Under the pieces are notes generated by a model. The model was not told the DNA's origin, made no database searches, and worked only from the letters and a program-made list of their open reading frames with translations. A program made the position numbers and the translations under genes. From Bacteroides luhongzhouii (GTDB lineage Bacteria > Bacteroidota > Bacteroidia > Bacteroidales > Bacteroidaceae), in assembly GCF_009193295.2 (NCBI RefSeq), contig NZ_CP059973.1, forward strand, positions 4,650,001-4,714,000: a stretch of DNA of 64,000 nucleotides, read 5' to 3'. Shown one piece after another: positions 8,605 to 18,698 of the stretch (the stretch's first letter is position 1; every line of letters begins with the position of its first letter).

Positions 8605-10131
8605 CTAATCAGTGACTTCTTTAAACAGTTCAAATTTATCCAAAATAGGTCCTCCATTCGTTCCCGGAGTAACACACAAGACACTCTGTCCTTTGGGTAA
8701 ATTGATATAGATTTCTGTTTCTTCAAATTTATCATACCAACCACCTGTATTCGGACAACGGATTACCTGACGTGAATTCCCTATTTGCAAATTAAGACCC
8801 ACATCTTCTCCACTTGTATAGCGTATCTTAAATAAGCACTCACCAGCATTTTCAGTAACGACATTAAAGGTCAAACTACAATTACCAAAGAAATCCTTCA
8901 CCACCTCACCGTTTGAAGCATAAGGGTTGGCTATAATAGAAAGAGAGCTTCCAGTCATTTCGCATTTCTCTGCCTCAATCAAACTTTTTTGTTCCCAATC
9001 CCTAATATCCTTACCTTGCAGAATAGCGAGAAGAACACCATCTTTTATGGCTTTATCCGTGTTACAGAAACCAAAAATAGATTTGTAATCCCAGCATGCA
9101 TAAGCAACTTTCTTTTTCTGAAATATTGAGATTAAATCTCTGTACCAGTTATAACGTGAAGCATGGTTTCCAAACGGTAGACAGCCGAATTCTCCACAAT
9201 ATAATCTTACCCCATTCTCTTTAGCCACTTTTAATGCCTGTTCTATTTCATGGGCAATGGTCCTTTTACTATACATTCTTTTATAAGGAGCAACAATCTT
9301 TTTCTCTTCATCAGACAATTTCTCAAAATCCTTTTCATTAATTAAATCACCCGGATATGTCAATGTCACATCAAGTTTGGCAAAGTCTGTCCACGACGCA
9401 CGATAATGGGTCAATAGATAAGGTTCATAACAATGGAATGTTAACATGATATTACGATCACCTTTAGGTATCTGCAAATCTTTTATCGTATTAACACTAT
9501 TATAAGAATTAGATCCTAATATAAGCATACGCTTGGGTGCTACTTCCCGTAGCTCCTTTATCAGGCGCTTTGCCAATTCATTCCAAACCCCATTTTCCGG
9601 AGCTACCGGCTCATTCAATAGTTCATATGCCAGTAAATTCTCCGGATACTTTTCCAATTCCCTATTTATAAGCTTCCACAAATGAATAAACTTGTCCTGT
9701 TCAATGGGGTCTGCCCATAGAGGTCTCTCATTGTTACCAAAATGATGAGAACGAAGAATATGAAAATCAACAATTATCCGCATTTGAAACTCACGGCACC
9801 AACTAATTGCCTGATGCATCAATCCCATCGTTTCTGCATCTACATCCCCTGAAGGAGTGAATAACTGTTCTTCATCAACCGGCAAACGTAAATGGTCAAA
9901 TCCCATCTTTTTAAGAAAAGCGACTTCGTCCTTGCCAAACTTACTTTTCCGCAACTCACCCCTATCTTTACTTTGAGAAAGCCAGTGGCTAATATTCACT
10001 CCCCTCGTAATTTCGAAATTTGACTGTAGACTTTCCATCCGGACATTTCCCCATATTGTATGGTTAGTCCACATCACCGCAACTATAATCAATAATACTG
10101 TAACTCTCATTCGAACAATCTGATTCATCAT
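8605..10131 (-). CDS. GH5 family endo-glycanase with C-terminal CBM6/35-like module
   Basis: Exported 508-residue glycanase. A signal peptide without lipobox is followed by a GH5 barrel at about residues 35-380 beginning RGVNISHWLS. The acid/base Glu174 is in LLNEPVAP and the nucleophile Glu314 in YCGEFGC. Residues 385-508 form a jelly-roll-like binding module starting IEAEKCE and ending GPILDKFELF. It is about 60 percent similar by eye to the GH5 at 11984-13813, so the two are probably duplicates. Lack of a lipobox suggests a periplasmic enzyme, unlike its lipoprotein paralogue. Its start overlaps the esterase stop by 4 bp (ATGA). Substrate is not defined; GH5 covers cellulases, mannanases and beta-glucanases. 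Confidence 0.9.
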   Translation of the reverse strand: MMNQIVRMRVTVLLIIVAVMWTNHTIWGNVRMESLQSNFEITRGVNISHWLSQSKDRGELRKSKFGKDEVAFLKKMGFDHLRLPVDEEQLFTPSGDVDAETMGLMHQAISWCREFQMRIIVDFHILRSHHFGNNERPLWADPIEQDKFIHLWKLINRELEKYPENLLAYELLNEPVAPENGVWNELAKRLIKELREVAPKRMLILGSNSYNSVNTIKDLQIPKGDRNIMLTFHCYEPYLLTHYRASWTDFAKLDVTLTYPGDLINEKDFEKLSDEEKKIVAPYKRMYSKRTIAHEIEQALKVAKENGVRLYCGEFGCLPFGNHASRYNWYRDLISIFQKKKVAYACWDYKSIFGFCNTDKAIKDGVLLAILQGKDIRDWEQKSLIEAEKCEMTGSSLSIIANPYASNGEVVKDFFGNCSLTFNVVTENAGECLFKIRYTSGEDVGLNLQIGNSRQVIRCPNTGGWYDKFEETEIYINLPKGQSVLCVTPGTNGGPILDKFELFKEVTD

Positions 10132-11975
10132 TTTCTTTCCATCTTTACAACATTAACTTTATCCAAGTTGGGACCTCCATTGATTCCCGGAGTTATCACG
10201 ATAGTATTTTCCCCTTTTAATAGTGTTACTGCCATTCCTGCAAATTGTAACTTATTCCACCAACTACCGGATGCAGGACAATTCAGATTCTGTTGTACTC
10301 CTCCATTTACTTGAATCCGGACGGCAGCATCCACCTCATTCATATAATATACACTCAATTCATATAAGCCTTCCTCTTCTACTGCTAAACTCAAGTTCAA
10401 ACGTGCATCTCCGTAAAAATTAGTAAGAAGGCGCTCGCCTGAAGCATATGGATTATCGCTCAAAGCCACTGATGTGCCACTTGAAGTTCCACTTTCAGCC
10501 TCAACCATATAAGTCCCTCCAATATTGCTCTCACCCCTAAAAGGAATCAAAGGTAACCCCGCCTTGTTTCGCATATATCCCAACATAAAATTATGGAAAC
10601 AATAACGGATATGCTTAGGAACAGCAACCTTATCTGAAGAAACAGTGACTACATCACCATCCCCAAATGATATATCCGATGCCGGATAAAAAACATAACA
10701 TCCATCGACCAGTGTTTTTCCATCTGACAGCTCGAAATTTTGAAGCACACTATTCTTATCAATGTCCATCCAGCCACCACCCACATTTTTAAAAGTTAGT
10801 AAAACTCTACCATCCTCCATACACATTCCCTCAAAAGAAGGACTGGTAGAGATTATTTCACCATGCTCGTAAGTTTGGCTCAAAGCCAAATGTGCCAGAC
10901 GCATACCTACTCCTTTTTTATTTGCCGGATGTATCTGATTCTTCTCTGATAATGCAACCAAATCATTTGTGCAAACCATACCAGCCGGCATAATCTCTTT
11001 CTGAACTTCACATTGGACCTCACGCAAAAGAGCAGAAACAATTCCTGTGGCTCCATTATCTTCTGGCAAAGCATACGGTGCAATCTCGGCATAATAAAAA
11101 GGCATATTTTCACCCGTCCCCAAAGAGCCTTCCCACAATGAACGCCACGATTTTACCAACTCTTTCATATTCTTCCGATATTCATACCATTTCCAGACAT
11201 TCGATTCTCCCTGATACCACAGAAATCCTTTAGCTGCATACTTATGGCATGGATAAAGCATACCATTATATTTATCTCCACCGGGTAGCCATGATTCTAT
11301 ATCAGAACCACCCCAAGCAGCAACTACCAGTCCAACAGGAACATTCAACTTCTCCTGTAGCTCCAACGCAAAATAATAAGCAACAGCACTAAATCTTTTT
11401 ACTTGTCCAGAAGAAGCAACCAGCCAGTCTCCTTCCAATTCATTTTGGGACACAGTTGCACTGTTGCGTTCAACCGTCAACATACGAATATCCGAATGTT
11501 TATCAGCATTTGTCACAGCCTCTTCCATATTATCTACAGGACATCCCTCCCAGCCTCCTAAAGGCATCTCCATATTCGACTGTCCGGAACATATCCAAAC
11601 TTCCCCGATCAATATATTCCGTACGATTAATGGGGCGGAAGCGCCATCATCAAACGAAAGCGTCTGCGTTTCAGGACCACCGGCAGGCGTCATAATAGAC
11701 GCCTGCCATTGTCCTGTACCATCAACATTCACTACTATATCCTGCTTTATCCAAGAAGCTGATATTGTAACTGTACATTTAGGTGTAGCTTCTCCCCACA
11801 AAATTACTTTTGAGTTTTGCTGCAATACCATGTTATCACTAATCAAATGAGGCAACTTTATTGAAGTAGGAGCCTTACTCACAGGAATATCATCATTAAC
11901 AGATGTCTCCGAATCTCCACACCCATAAGCGAAGCCAGCCATCCATAGAAAAAACAGAAATATATATTTTGCCAT
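10128..11975 (-). CDS. Sialate O-acetylesterase-like SGNH esterase lipoprotein with C-terminal CBM-like module
   Basis: A 615-residue lipoprotein (FAYGC, Cys19) of the SASA/SGNH hydrolase type, expected to remove acetyl groups from glycans. Visible motifs are CSGQSNMEM (nucleophile Ser133), FLWYQGESN (oxyanion region) and the catalytic His349 in NQIHPANK. An N-terminal beta domain precedes the catalytic part. Residues about 490-615 repeat the binding module found in both flanking GH5 proteins (VEAESG to GPNLDKVNVV). Position between two GH5 genes suggests deacetylation of an acetylated polysaccharide, not host sialic acid; this is inference. Confidence 0.88.
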   Translation of the reverse strand: MAKYIFLFFLWMAGFAYGCGDSETSVNDDIPVSKAPTSIKLPHLISDNMVLQQNSKVILWGEATPKCTVTISASWIKQDIVVNVDGTGQWQASIMTPAGGPETQTLSFDDGASAPLIVRNILIGEVWICSGQSNMEMPLGGWEGCPVDNMEEAVTNADKHSDIRMLTVERNSATVSQNELEGDWLVASSGQVKRFSAVAYYFALELQEKLNVPVGLVVAAWGGSDIESWLPGGDKYNGMLYPCHKYAAKGFLWYQGESNVWKWYEYRKNMKELVKSWRSLWEGSLGTGENMPFYYAEIAPYALPEDNGATGIVSALLREVQCEVQKEIMPAGMVCTNDLVALSEKNQIHPANKKGVGMRLAHLALSQTYEHGEIISTSPSFEGMCMEDGRVLLTFKNVGGGWMDIDKNSVLQNFELSDGKTLVDGCYVFYPASDISFGDGDVVTVSSDKVAVPKHIRYCFHNFMLGYMRNKAGLPLIPFRGESNIGGTYMVEAESGTSSGTSVALSDNPYASGERLLTNFYGDARLNLSLAVEEEGLYELSVYYMNEVDAAVRIQVNGGVQQNLNCPASGSWWNKLQFAGMAVTLLKGENTIVITPGINGGPNLDKVNVVKMERK

Positions 11976-11983
11976 ATACCTAC

Positions 11984-13813
11984 TTACTTCTTTATTTTAC
12001 AAACCTCAAATTTATCAAGGATAGGACTTCCCATTGGTTCCGGAGTGAAAGATATTGTGTTTTTACCAGCCGAAAGATTTACAACAGTCTTTGTATCTGT
12101 AAATTCACTCCACCAACCTCCGGAGTTCGGACAAGGTATCATTTGCTTCACTCCGTCATTCACTTGAGAGTAAATCCACACGTCAGTACCACAAACGTAA
12201 CGAATCTTCAAATAATAAACTCCCTCCTCTTCAACAGTCACATCAAATTTCAAATTAGAATCTCCCCAAAAATGATTCACATGTTTTCCTCCTGAAGCCG
12301 CAGCATTGTCTTCTATAATCATAGTGCCTCCGCCTTTTTCACAATCCTCTGCCTCAACAGCATAAATGGTAGTCAGTTCCGCTCCTTCTCTCCCTAACAA
12401 TATATCGACTAAAGTGGCATCCTTCAATCCTCCGTCAGGAGTACAGAAACCAAAGAGCGCATTGTATTCCCATGCACCATAAGAAATCTCGGTCTCATTA
12501 AAAATAGAAACTAAATCACGATACCACGCATAACGTGAAGTCAGATTAGAATAAGGCAGGCAACCAAATTCACCACAATACAATTTCACTCCTTTTGACC
12601 GAGCTGCCGTAACAGCCACATTGATGTTATTCAAAATAGATTCACGGGTATATTCCTGTTTATAGGGACGCACAATCTCCTGTTGATCCGCAGGAAGATT
12701 ATTGAAATCTTCATCTCTGACCAAAAGTCCCGGATAATTCAATGGTAAATTAAGATTGGCAAAATCTGTCCAACTAGCATGATAGTGAGTCAACAAGTAA
12801 GGCTCATAATAATGGAAAGTCAACATTATATTTTTATCTTCACTTGGTATCTGCAAATCACTTATTGTAGACACGCTATTCCATAAGTTAGAACCAATTA
12901 TCAACATTCTTGCCGGGGCAACTTCACGCAATTCTGTTATCAGGCGATTCACTAACGTATTCCAAATATCACTGCTGGGAGCTACAGGTTCATTCAGTAA
13001 CTCATACGCTAACATATCATCAGGATATTGTTGAAGCTTGTCATGAATTGTTTTCCACATCCGTACAAACTTATCCTGCTCTTCTTTACTAGTCCATAGA
13101 GGTTTATTATCCGCTTCATAATTATGGGACCGCAGTATATGAAAATCAAAAATCAATCTCATATCATACAATTGGCACCAATCTGCAGTTTTATATATCA
13201 GATTCAAAGTTTCTTCATCGACTTCACCTGATTCCGTAAACAACTGCTCTTCATCCACCGGTAACCGCAAATGGTCAAATCCCTGCTGACTTAAAAAGAT
13301 AGCATCAGTTTCCTTAAACTTATTCTTCCTTTCTTCTCCTCTTGCACTACTTTGTGAGAGCCAATTACCGATATTCACTCCTTTGTGAATTTCAAAACCA
13401 GAAAACTCTCCGCCAATACCCGTTGAGTACACATTAAGGTTCACTTCCCGAGTGGTTTCATAGCTGGCAGTACTTACAACCAACTTCAAACGATAAATTC
13501 CCGGAGTCTCATTGCTGTATTTAAATTCATCTCCAGTTCCCTCTTGTACTCCATCCACATACCATACAGCTTCTGCATATTCAAAAGGAGTATAAATAGC
13601 CTTTATCGTAATTGTCTCCCCCTGCTTTACATTGAGTTTTCCCAATTCCCCATTTTCACCTTTCATTGGTAATGTAGGACTTGTTGCAATGATGCGAGGA
13701 TAATTATCTGCCGAAATAGATTCTTCTGCCGCATCATCATTGCACGCGGCTATTAGTACATAAAAACTAATAAAAAAAATTGATTTTATAATATTCCATG
13801 TTTTCATAATCAT
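11984..13813 (-). CDS. Surface GH5 glycanase lipoprotein with Ig-like and CBM6/35-like domains
   Basis: A 609-residue lipoprotein (VLIAAC, Cys24, followed by acidic NDDAAEE, typical of surface export in Bacteroides). Residues about 38-130 form an Ig/PKD-like domain (EAVWYVDG, YRLKLVVS). The GH5 barrel spans about 140-480 with acid/base Glu275 (LLNEPVAP) and nucleophile Glu415 (YCGEFGC). A binding module covers 485-609. It is the first enzyme after SusC/SusD and is the likely surface endo-enzyme that makes fragments for import. Start codon ATG at 13813; Met3 (13807) is an alternative. Paralogue of the GH5 at 8605-10131. Confidence 0.9.
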   Translation of the reverse strand: MIMKTWNIIKSIFFISFYVLIAACNDDAAEESISADNYPRIIATSPTLPMKGENGELGKLNVKQGETITIKAIYTPFEYAEAVWYVDGVQEGTGDEFKYSNETPGIYRLKLVVSTASYETTREVNLNVYSTGIGGEFSGFEIHKGVNIGNWLSQSSARGEERKNKFKETDAIFLSQQGFDHLRLPVDEEQLFTESGEVDEETLNLIYKTADWCQLYDMRLIFDFHILRSHNYEADNKPLWTSKEEQDKFVRMWKTIHDKLQQYPDDMLAYELLNEPVAPSSDIWNTLVNRLITELREVAPARMLIIGSNLWNSVSTISDLQIPSEDKNIMLTFHYYEPYLLTHYHASWTDFANLNLPLNYPGLLVRDEDFNNLPADQQEIVRPYKQEYTRESILNNINVAVTAARSKGVKLYCGEFGCLPYSNLTSRYAWYRDLVSIFNETEISYGAWEYNALFGFCTPDGGLKDATLVDILLGREGAELTTIYAVEAEDCEKGGGTMIIEDNAAASGGKHVNHFWGDSNLKFDVTVEEEGVYYLKIRYVCGTDVWIYSQVNDGVKQMIPCPNSGGWWSEFTDTKTVVNLSAGKNTISFTPEPMGSPILDKFEVCKIKK

Positions 13814-13819
13814 AGTATT

Positions 13820-15442
13820 TTATTCTTTGTCCCACCAAATTCTACAATTCCAGTTATCTTCTCCTCCCATTCTTCCGACTGCTTCATAATATCCGGTCGG
13901 ATTATAAGTCTGCTCAAATAACGGGTACTTCAATCTTCTGGGAATAGTACGGGAGTCTTTGACTGCCGCGCCATATTCTGTTGAAGGTTTCAATACAGGA
14001 TATCCCGAACGTCTCCAGTTAGAATAAGCTTCTGACGGATTAATCAAATGTAAAATCCATAATTGCTCATTGATAAATTGTAATTGTCCATCTTTATCTG
14101 ATGGTAGCGGATTCCGGGACAGATAACTGGCCATTTCCGTATTGGAGACTTCTTCTCCCAGATCAAATTTTTTCAGTAATCCCATGGCTGCCTTTACTCC
14201 ATTTGAATAATGCACCTCTACTGTTTTACTGTCATTTATGGCCGGCCAGCGAAGTTTTGCTTCTGCCAGTAAAAGTTCTGTCTCTGCATAGCTCATAAAG
14301 ATGGCAGGAGAATCTCCCTTTATAAATCCCTTGTTCAGTTGTGGACGACATTCCTTTCCGTAATACGTATCTCCATCCATAAACCCAGCAGGCCAATTAT
14401 CCCACCAATAGAATCCTGGTTTTACTGCTTCTATTGATTCCAGTTGCTTCGGGGCCTTCTCTATAATAAAATCCGTCAAATCTGTTCTTAAAAATGGATC
14501 TGTTGAATCTTCCGCATAACATCTTCCTAAAATCAACAGACGGGGATCATTGGTCGTTTTTAACTTATCCCACATCGTAGTACAGAAATAACACATAGGA
14601 GCATTCTCCCGGCTACGCCACAACTGCGCCAAGCCATTACGTCTGAACTCCGTTTCGTCCCAATCCAATAAATCCATATAATGAATTAATGCATCATCTC
14701 CAGCCCCCAAAAGCCCCGATTCAATATTACAAATAGCAGTCACCCATTCTTCCGCGAGCTCCGGAGCTACTTTAACCAATCTCATTGCAATACGAAGGTT
14801 TAAAGTATTGGCAAACTTTCTCCACTTCTTTAGATCACCACTATAAATTATATCACCGGTCAGTTTATCAGCATTTTCATCCAGTTGCTCCTCCGCTTCC
14901 AGAAGTTCTTTATGCATGTCTTTATAAATCAATTCCTGCTCATCAAACTTTGGGGTAACATTTCCTGTTATATACCCCTGCTCTGCCTCAAAATATGGAA
15001 TATCACCATACATATCAGTCAGGATAAGAAAAAAGTAGCATTTCAGAATCCGGGCCACCGCATTTATATTTTTCTGTTCAACATCCGCCTCCGTTCTCCA
15101 AAGAATATCCGCCAGATTTTTCAGATGACAAGTATAAATACGCTCCCATGGTTGTTGAAACTGTGCATCATCAATCAGGTATTCGCCACCAAAATGCGTT
15201 GCCGACCAGTCACCTTGCAGTTGTTGAACAAAACCTGAATAATAATAGGCAAACGGTTGTTCCATCAGCCAATCACCACCCATACATAATTGTATGTAGG
15301 ATAACTGTGAGTTCGGATCGATAATCGTAGCCACTACTGGATTTTTATTAAAATCCTCATAGTCTATGCAACTACTAAATCCCATCAAAAGGACACTTAA
15401 TAGCAAAGAGTGCATCCACTTTATATTCAATATTCTTTTCAT
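13820..15442 (-). CDS. SusD-like surface glycan-binding lipoprotein
   Basis: Outer-membrane lipoprotein of 540 residues (LLMGFSSC, Cys25) that caps the SusC transporter and captures oligosaccharide. The family signature is seen in FFLILTDMYGDIPYF and in the TPR-like helical region with WRKFANTLNLRIAMRL. The C-terminal WRRSGYPVL segment matches the SusD/RagB fold of the SusD-like_2 branch. It begins 11 bp after the SusC stop and ends 6 bp before GH5, so it is translated from the same mRNA. No ligand-binding residues can be assigned by eye. Confidence 0.95.
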   Translation of the reverse strand: MKRILNIKWMHSLLLSVLLMGFSSCIDYEDFNKNPVVATIIDPNSQLSYIQLCMGGDWLMEQPFAYYYSGFVQQLQGDWSATHFGGEYLIDDAQFQQPWERIYTCHLKNLADILWRTEADVEQKNINAVARILKCYFFLILTDMYGDIPYFEAEQGYITGNVTPKFDEQELIYKDMHKELLEAEEQLDENADKLTGDIIYSGDLKKWRKFANTLNLRIAMRLVKVAPELAEEWVTAICNIESGLLGAGDDALIHYMDLLDWDETEFRRNGLAQLWRSRENAPMCYFCTTMWDKLKTTNDPRLLILGRCYAEDSTDPFLRTDLTDFIIEKAPKQLESIEAVKPGFYWWDNWPAGFMDGDTYYGKECRPQLNKGFIKGDSPAIFMSYAETELLLAEAKLRWPAINDSKTVEVHYSNGVKAAMGLLKKFDLGEEVSNTEMASYLSRNPLPSDKDGQLQFINEQLWILHLINPSEAYSNWRRSGYPVLKPSTEYGAAVKDSRTIPRRLKYPLFEQTYNPTGYYEAVGRMGGEDNWNCRIWWDKE

Positions 15443-15453
15443 AATCGGACAAT

Positions 15454-18400
15454 TTAAAATTTAATATTCACATTCAATCCAAAACTTCTTCTGGAAGGTA
15501 ACGAACCATATTCCAACCCTATAGCAGAAGTATTATAATTTGAGTCCGGATCAATATTCGGTACATTTTTATAGATAATAAAAGGATTTCGCGCAACAAA
15601 TGAAACACTTAACGATTCAACATAACGCTCTATCAACTTTTTGGGAAAGGTATATCCGAATGTTAACTCACGCATCTTGACGTAACTATTATCATAGATA
15701 AAAGGTGAAGCTGTCTTATCACAGATATATCCCCAATAATCGTATGGAGCAATCGCTTTGGTATTTTTCACCCAAGATACATTGCCTGCGGCATCCACTT
15801 GCTTAACAACTCCTTCTGCAACATACCCACCGGTAGATTGCCAATTTCCTTCAACAACTCCAGCTTCCAAACGCTGTTCTTCCGATTTATGCCATTCGTC
15901 ACGTCCCCTTACAGTATATGCTGCCTTACCTGATTTGGCCAAGCCACGTGCCGTCATGGAATAAATATCTGCTCCTACTTTAATATCAAAAATTGCCGAT
16001 AAAGTAAATTGCTTATATCTGAAAGTAGTCGTTAGTCCCCCTGTCCAATCCCAGGTTGCTTTCCCTAACTTTTTCATATCACTGGTTATTTCAGGCAAAC
16101 CGGAATCAGCATTGATAATCACGTCTCCCTGTTCATTTCTCAAGAAATCCTGCCCCATAATCACTCCGTATTCTTCTCCCGGAACAGCCAGTACCTTTAC
16201 TCCCAGCCAACGGGCAGCTGCCAATTCCAGACTCTCGATTCCTGTTGACAAGGACTTCACTTTATTACTATTCTTCGAGAAGTTAAAATTAAAATCCCAA
16301 GAAAAATCTTTCGTTTGAACCGGTGTCGTATTCAATGCAATCTCTACTCCCGAGTTTTCTATTTCCCCTGCATTTATCAGTTTGGTACCATAACCTGATG
16401 TTACTGATGTGGCAACATTCATAATCTGATTATTACTGTTTTGTTTATAGTAAGTAAAATCCAATCCGATCCGGTTATTCAGAAACTTTAAATCCACTCC
16501 AATCTCAAAAGAATTGGTTTTGGATGGTTTCAGGTCTTTATTAGGAATAGTACCCGTACTAATATATCCCGTAGAATAATTACCAAAGGTTTTGTCCGTC
16601 ATAATGTAGTTCAAATCCAACATGAAAGGGTCTGCATCACTACCGACTTGTGCCCAGGAAGCTCTTAATTTACCAAATGAGAAAATCGGATTCGGCTTAA
16701 TCAATTCTGAAAACAAGAAGCTTCCACCAACTGAAGGATAAAAATAAACGTTATTGTTTACCGGCAGTGTGGACGACTGGTCCCGTCTTAACGTCACATC
16801 TGCATACAGTAAATCTTTCCAAGAAAGGTTTACCATTCCAAATAACGAATTAATCTCTTTACGCCAACTACCTTCCGTAATCTCTTTTTGCAGGAAACTT
16901 TGCAGAGCCACTGTCTCATGCATTGACATATTTTTAGCTGTTATGGTATGGGACTTATTATCTACGTGATACACATTCCCTCCTAATGTAATTCCATAAT
17001 TGAAGCGTTTGAAGCTATTTTGATAATTAGCAATAAACTCTACATTATAAGACTTATTTTCAAAAGTTCTTTTTTGTAATTGTCCCAATAAAGTACTAGG
17101 GGTAGAATATGGAATATAATCCATAAATGAGAAGTTCACGTTTTCACCACCACCGGTCAATTTGAAATACAGATTCTTATTTACACTATATTTAAATGAA
17201 GCGACCGCAAAATACTGGTCTTTCTGTGTCGTATTCTTCATTGCATATTGCACCCAATAGGGGTTGATATTCCAGACATCTCCTCGATTCCAGTCGTAGT
17301 AGGTTCCATCCGAATGTATATAATTATCCTTCAACCATACCTGATCAAAGTTTCCTGCCAGATTCATCAGATTGTTAGCTACATTCGTTCTCGAGTCTGC
17401 CAATGCCGGACGGTTCTTTACATATTCATTTACGTAATTGACTTTGAAATCAACTTCCAGTTTCTCTGCAAGCTTAAAGAATGTTCTTAAATCAATCGTA
17501 TTCCTGCTTATCTTGGCATTAGGCATAATATCCTTATTAGTCAGATTCGTATATGACAATCTTATACTGTTGTTCTCTTTGGCAGAACTTAGAATCAAAG
17601 AATTTGTGGCTGTAACACCTGTGTTAAAGAATCCCTTTATATTGTCTTTCCTGTATATAAAAGGACGAGTCACTCCATCAAAATACTTAAAAGCAATTCC
17701 TTCATCGTATCTGGGTCCCCAACTGGCACAAGCCGATTTTGCATCATCATCATTCAGATTTATTCTTCCATCCCATCCCTGACCGAATTCTGTCTGAACA
17801 TCATCATATTCTGTAAGTTGCTTTTCAAAAGTAACGGTTGAGTTTACCTCCACTCCTATCGTCCTGCGATTCTGATTCTTTTGTGCTTTCTTGGTCGTTA
17901 TAAGAATAACTCCATGCGCAGCACGACTACCGTATAAAGCAGAAGCAGCAGGACCTTTCAACACAGACATGGATTCAATATCATCGGGATTGATGGACGA
18001 GATTCCATCTCCCAAATCATATCCTCCATAAGCACCGGCCGAACCGAAATTAGAATTATCCAACGGTACGCCATCTACTACATAAAGAGGTTGGTTGCTA
18101 CCAGTTAAAGAAGTATTACCTCTAATAATTACTCTCGTACTTCCGGCTGGGCCACCAGCTGTTTGAGAAATGACCAGTCCCGGAATCTTACCAGCCAATG
18201 CATTTATAACATTGGTCTCTTTCGCTTTTTCAAGTTCTTTTCCTTTCACGTCACTGACAGCATATCCCAAAGCTTTCCTGTCACGTTTAATACCCAAAGC
18301 AGTCACTACCACTTCATCAAGTCCGGCAGTTTCCTCTTTCAATACAATATCATAGGTACGCTGTGAATTGATTTTCAGTTCTTGTTCTCTATAGCCGATA

Positions 18401-18666
18401 TAACTTATAATGAGAACACCACCGGGAGGCAGCACTATCTCAAAATTACCATTAACATCGGTTACCGTACCATGTGTCGCGTTCTTAATTTTCACAGTCG
18501 CCCCTATCAGTGCCTCTCCTTTCTCATCAGAGACTTTTCCTTTAATCTTCCAATATTGCTGTTGCTGGGAACTCCCCGTGTTTTCCAGCGTAGTATTTGC
18601 ATAACTTCCTTCAGACCAAAGAAAAGCCAGCAAGACACAAGCCATTAAAAATCTTAATTTTTTCAT
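15454..18666 (-). CDS. SusC-like TonB-dependent outer membrane transporter
   Basis: A 1070-residue outer-membrane beta-barrel importer. In order: signal peptide; carboxypeptidase-regulatory-like domain at about 42-115 (WKIKGKVSDEKGEALIGATV); TonB-box-like segment (LDEVVVTALG); plug domain (GKIPGLVISQTAGGPAGST, RGNTSLTGSNQPLYVVDGVP); then the barrel ending SRRSFGLNVNIKF with a terminal Phe. It pairs with the SusD-like protein for TonB-driven uptake of oligosaccharide. There is no N-terminal STN or anti-sigma interacting domain, in keeping with control by HTCS and not by ECF sigma/anti-sigma. Confidence 0.96.
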   Translation of the reverse strand: MKKLRFLMACVLLAFLWSEGSYANTTLENTGSSQQQQYWKIKGKVSDEKGEALIGATVKIKNATHGTVTDVNGNFEIVLPPGGVLIISYIGYREQELKINSQRTYDIVLKEETAGLDEVVVTALGIKRDRKALGYAVSDVKGKELEKAKETNVINALAGKIPGLVISQTAGGPAGSTRVIIRGNTSLTGSNQPLYVVDGVPLDNSNFGSAGAYGGYDLGDGISSINPDDIESMSVLKGPAASALYGSRAAHGVILITTKKAQKNQNRRTIGVEVNSTVTFEKQLTEYDDVQTEFGQGWDGRINLNDDDAKSACASWGPRYDEGIAFKYFDGVTRPFIYRKDNIKGFFNTGVTATNSLILSSAKENNSIRLSYTNLTNKDIMPNAKISRNTIDLRTFFKLAEKLEVDFKVNYVNEYVKNRPALADSRTNVANNLMNLAGNFDQVWLKDNYIHSDGTYYDWNRGDVWNINPYWVQYAMKNTTQKDQYFAVASFKYSVNKNLYFKLTGGGENVNFSFMDYIPYSTPSTLLGQLQKRTFENKSYNVEFIANYQNSFKRFNYGITLGGNVYHVDNKSHTITAKNMSMHETVALQSFLQKEITEGSWRKEINSLFGMVNLSWKDLLYADVTLRRDQSSTLPVNNNVYFYPSVGGSFLFSELIKPNPIFSFGKLRASWAQVGSDADPFMLDLNYIMTDKTFGNYSTGYISTGTIPNKDLKPSKTNSFEIGVDLKFLNNRIGLDFTYYKQNSNNQIMNVATSVTSGYGTKLINAGEIENSGVEIALNTTPVQTKDFSWDFNFNFSKNSNKVKSLSTGIESLELAAARWLGVKVLAVPGEEYGVIMGQDFLRNEQGDVIINADSGLPEITSDMKKLGKATWDWTGGLTTTFRYKQFTLSAIFDIKVGADIYSMTARGLAKSGKAAYTVRGRDEWHKSEEQRLEAGVVEGNWQSTGGYVAEGVVKQVDAAGNVSWVKNTKAIAPYDYWGYICDKTASPFIYDNSYVKMRELTFGYTFPKKLIERYVESLSVSFVARNPFIIYKNVPNIDPDSNYNTSAIGLEYGSLPSRRSFGLNVNIKF

Positions 18667-18698
18667 ATTGTATTAAATTTATAAGAGTTATTCTATTA

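Noticed and set aside
10128..11975. Host sialic acid O-acetylesterase function
   Set aside because: No sialidase or sialic acid catabolic gene is nearby and the flanking enzymes are GH5 glycanases, so plant or microbial glycan deacetylation is more likely.
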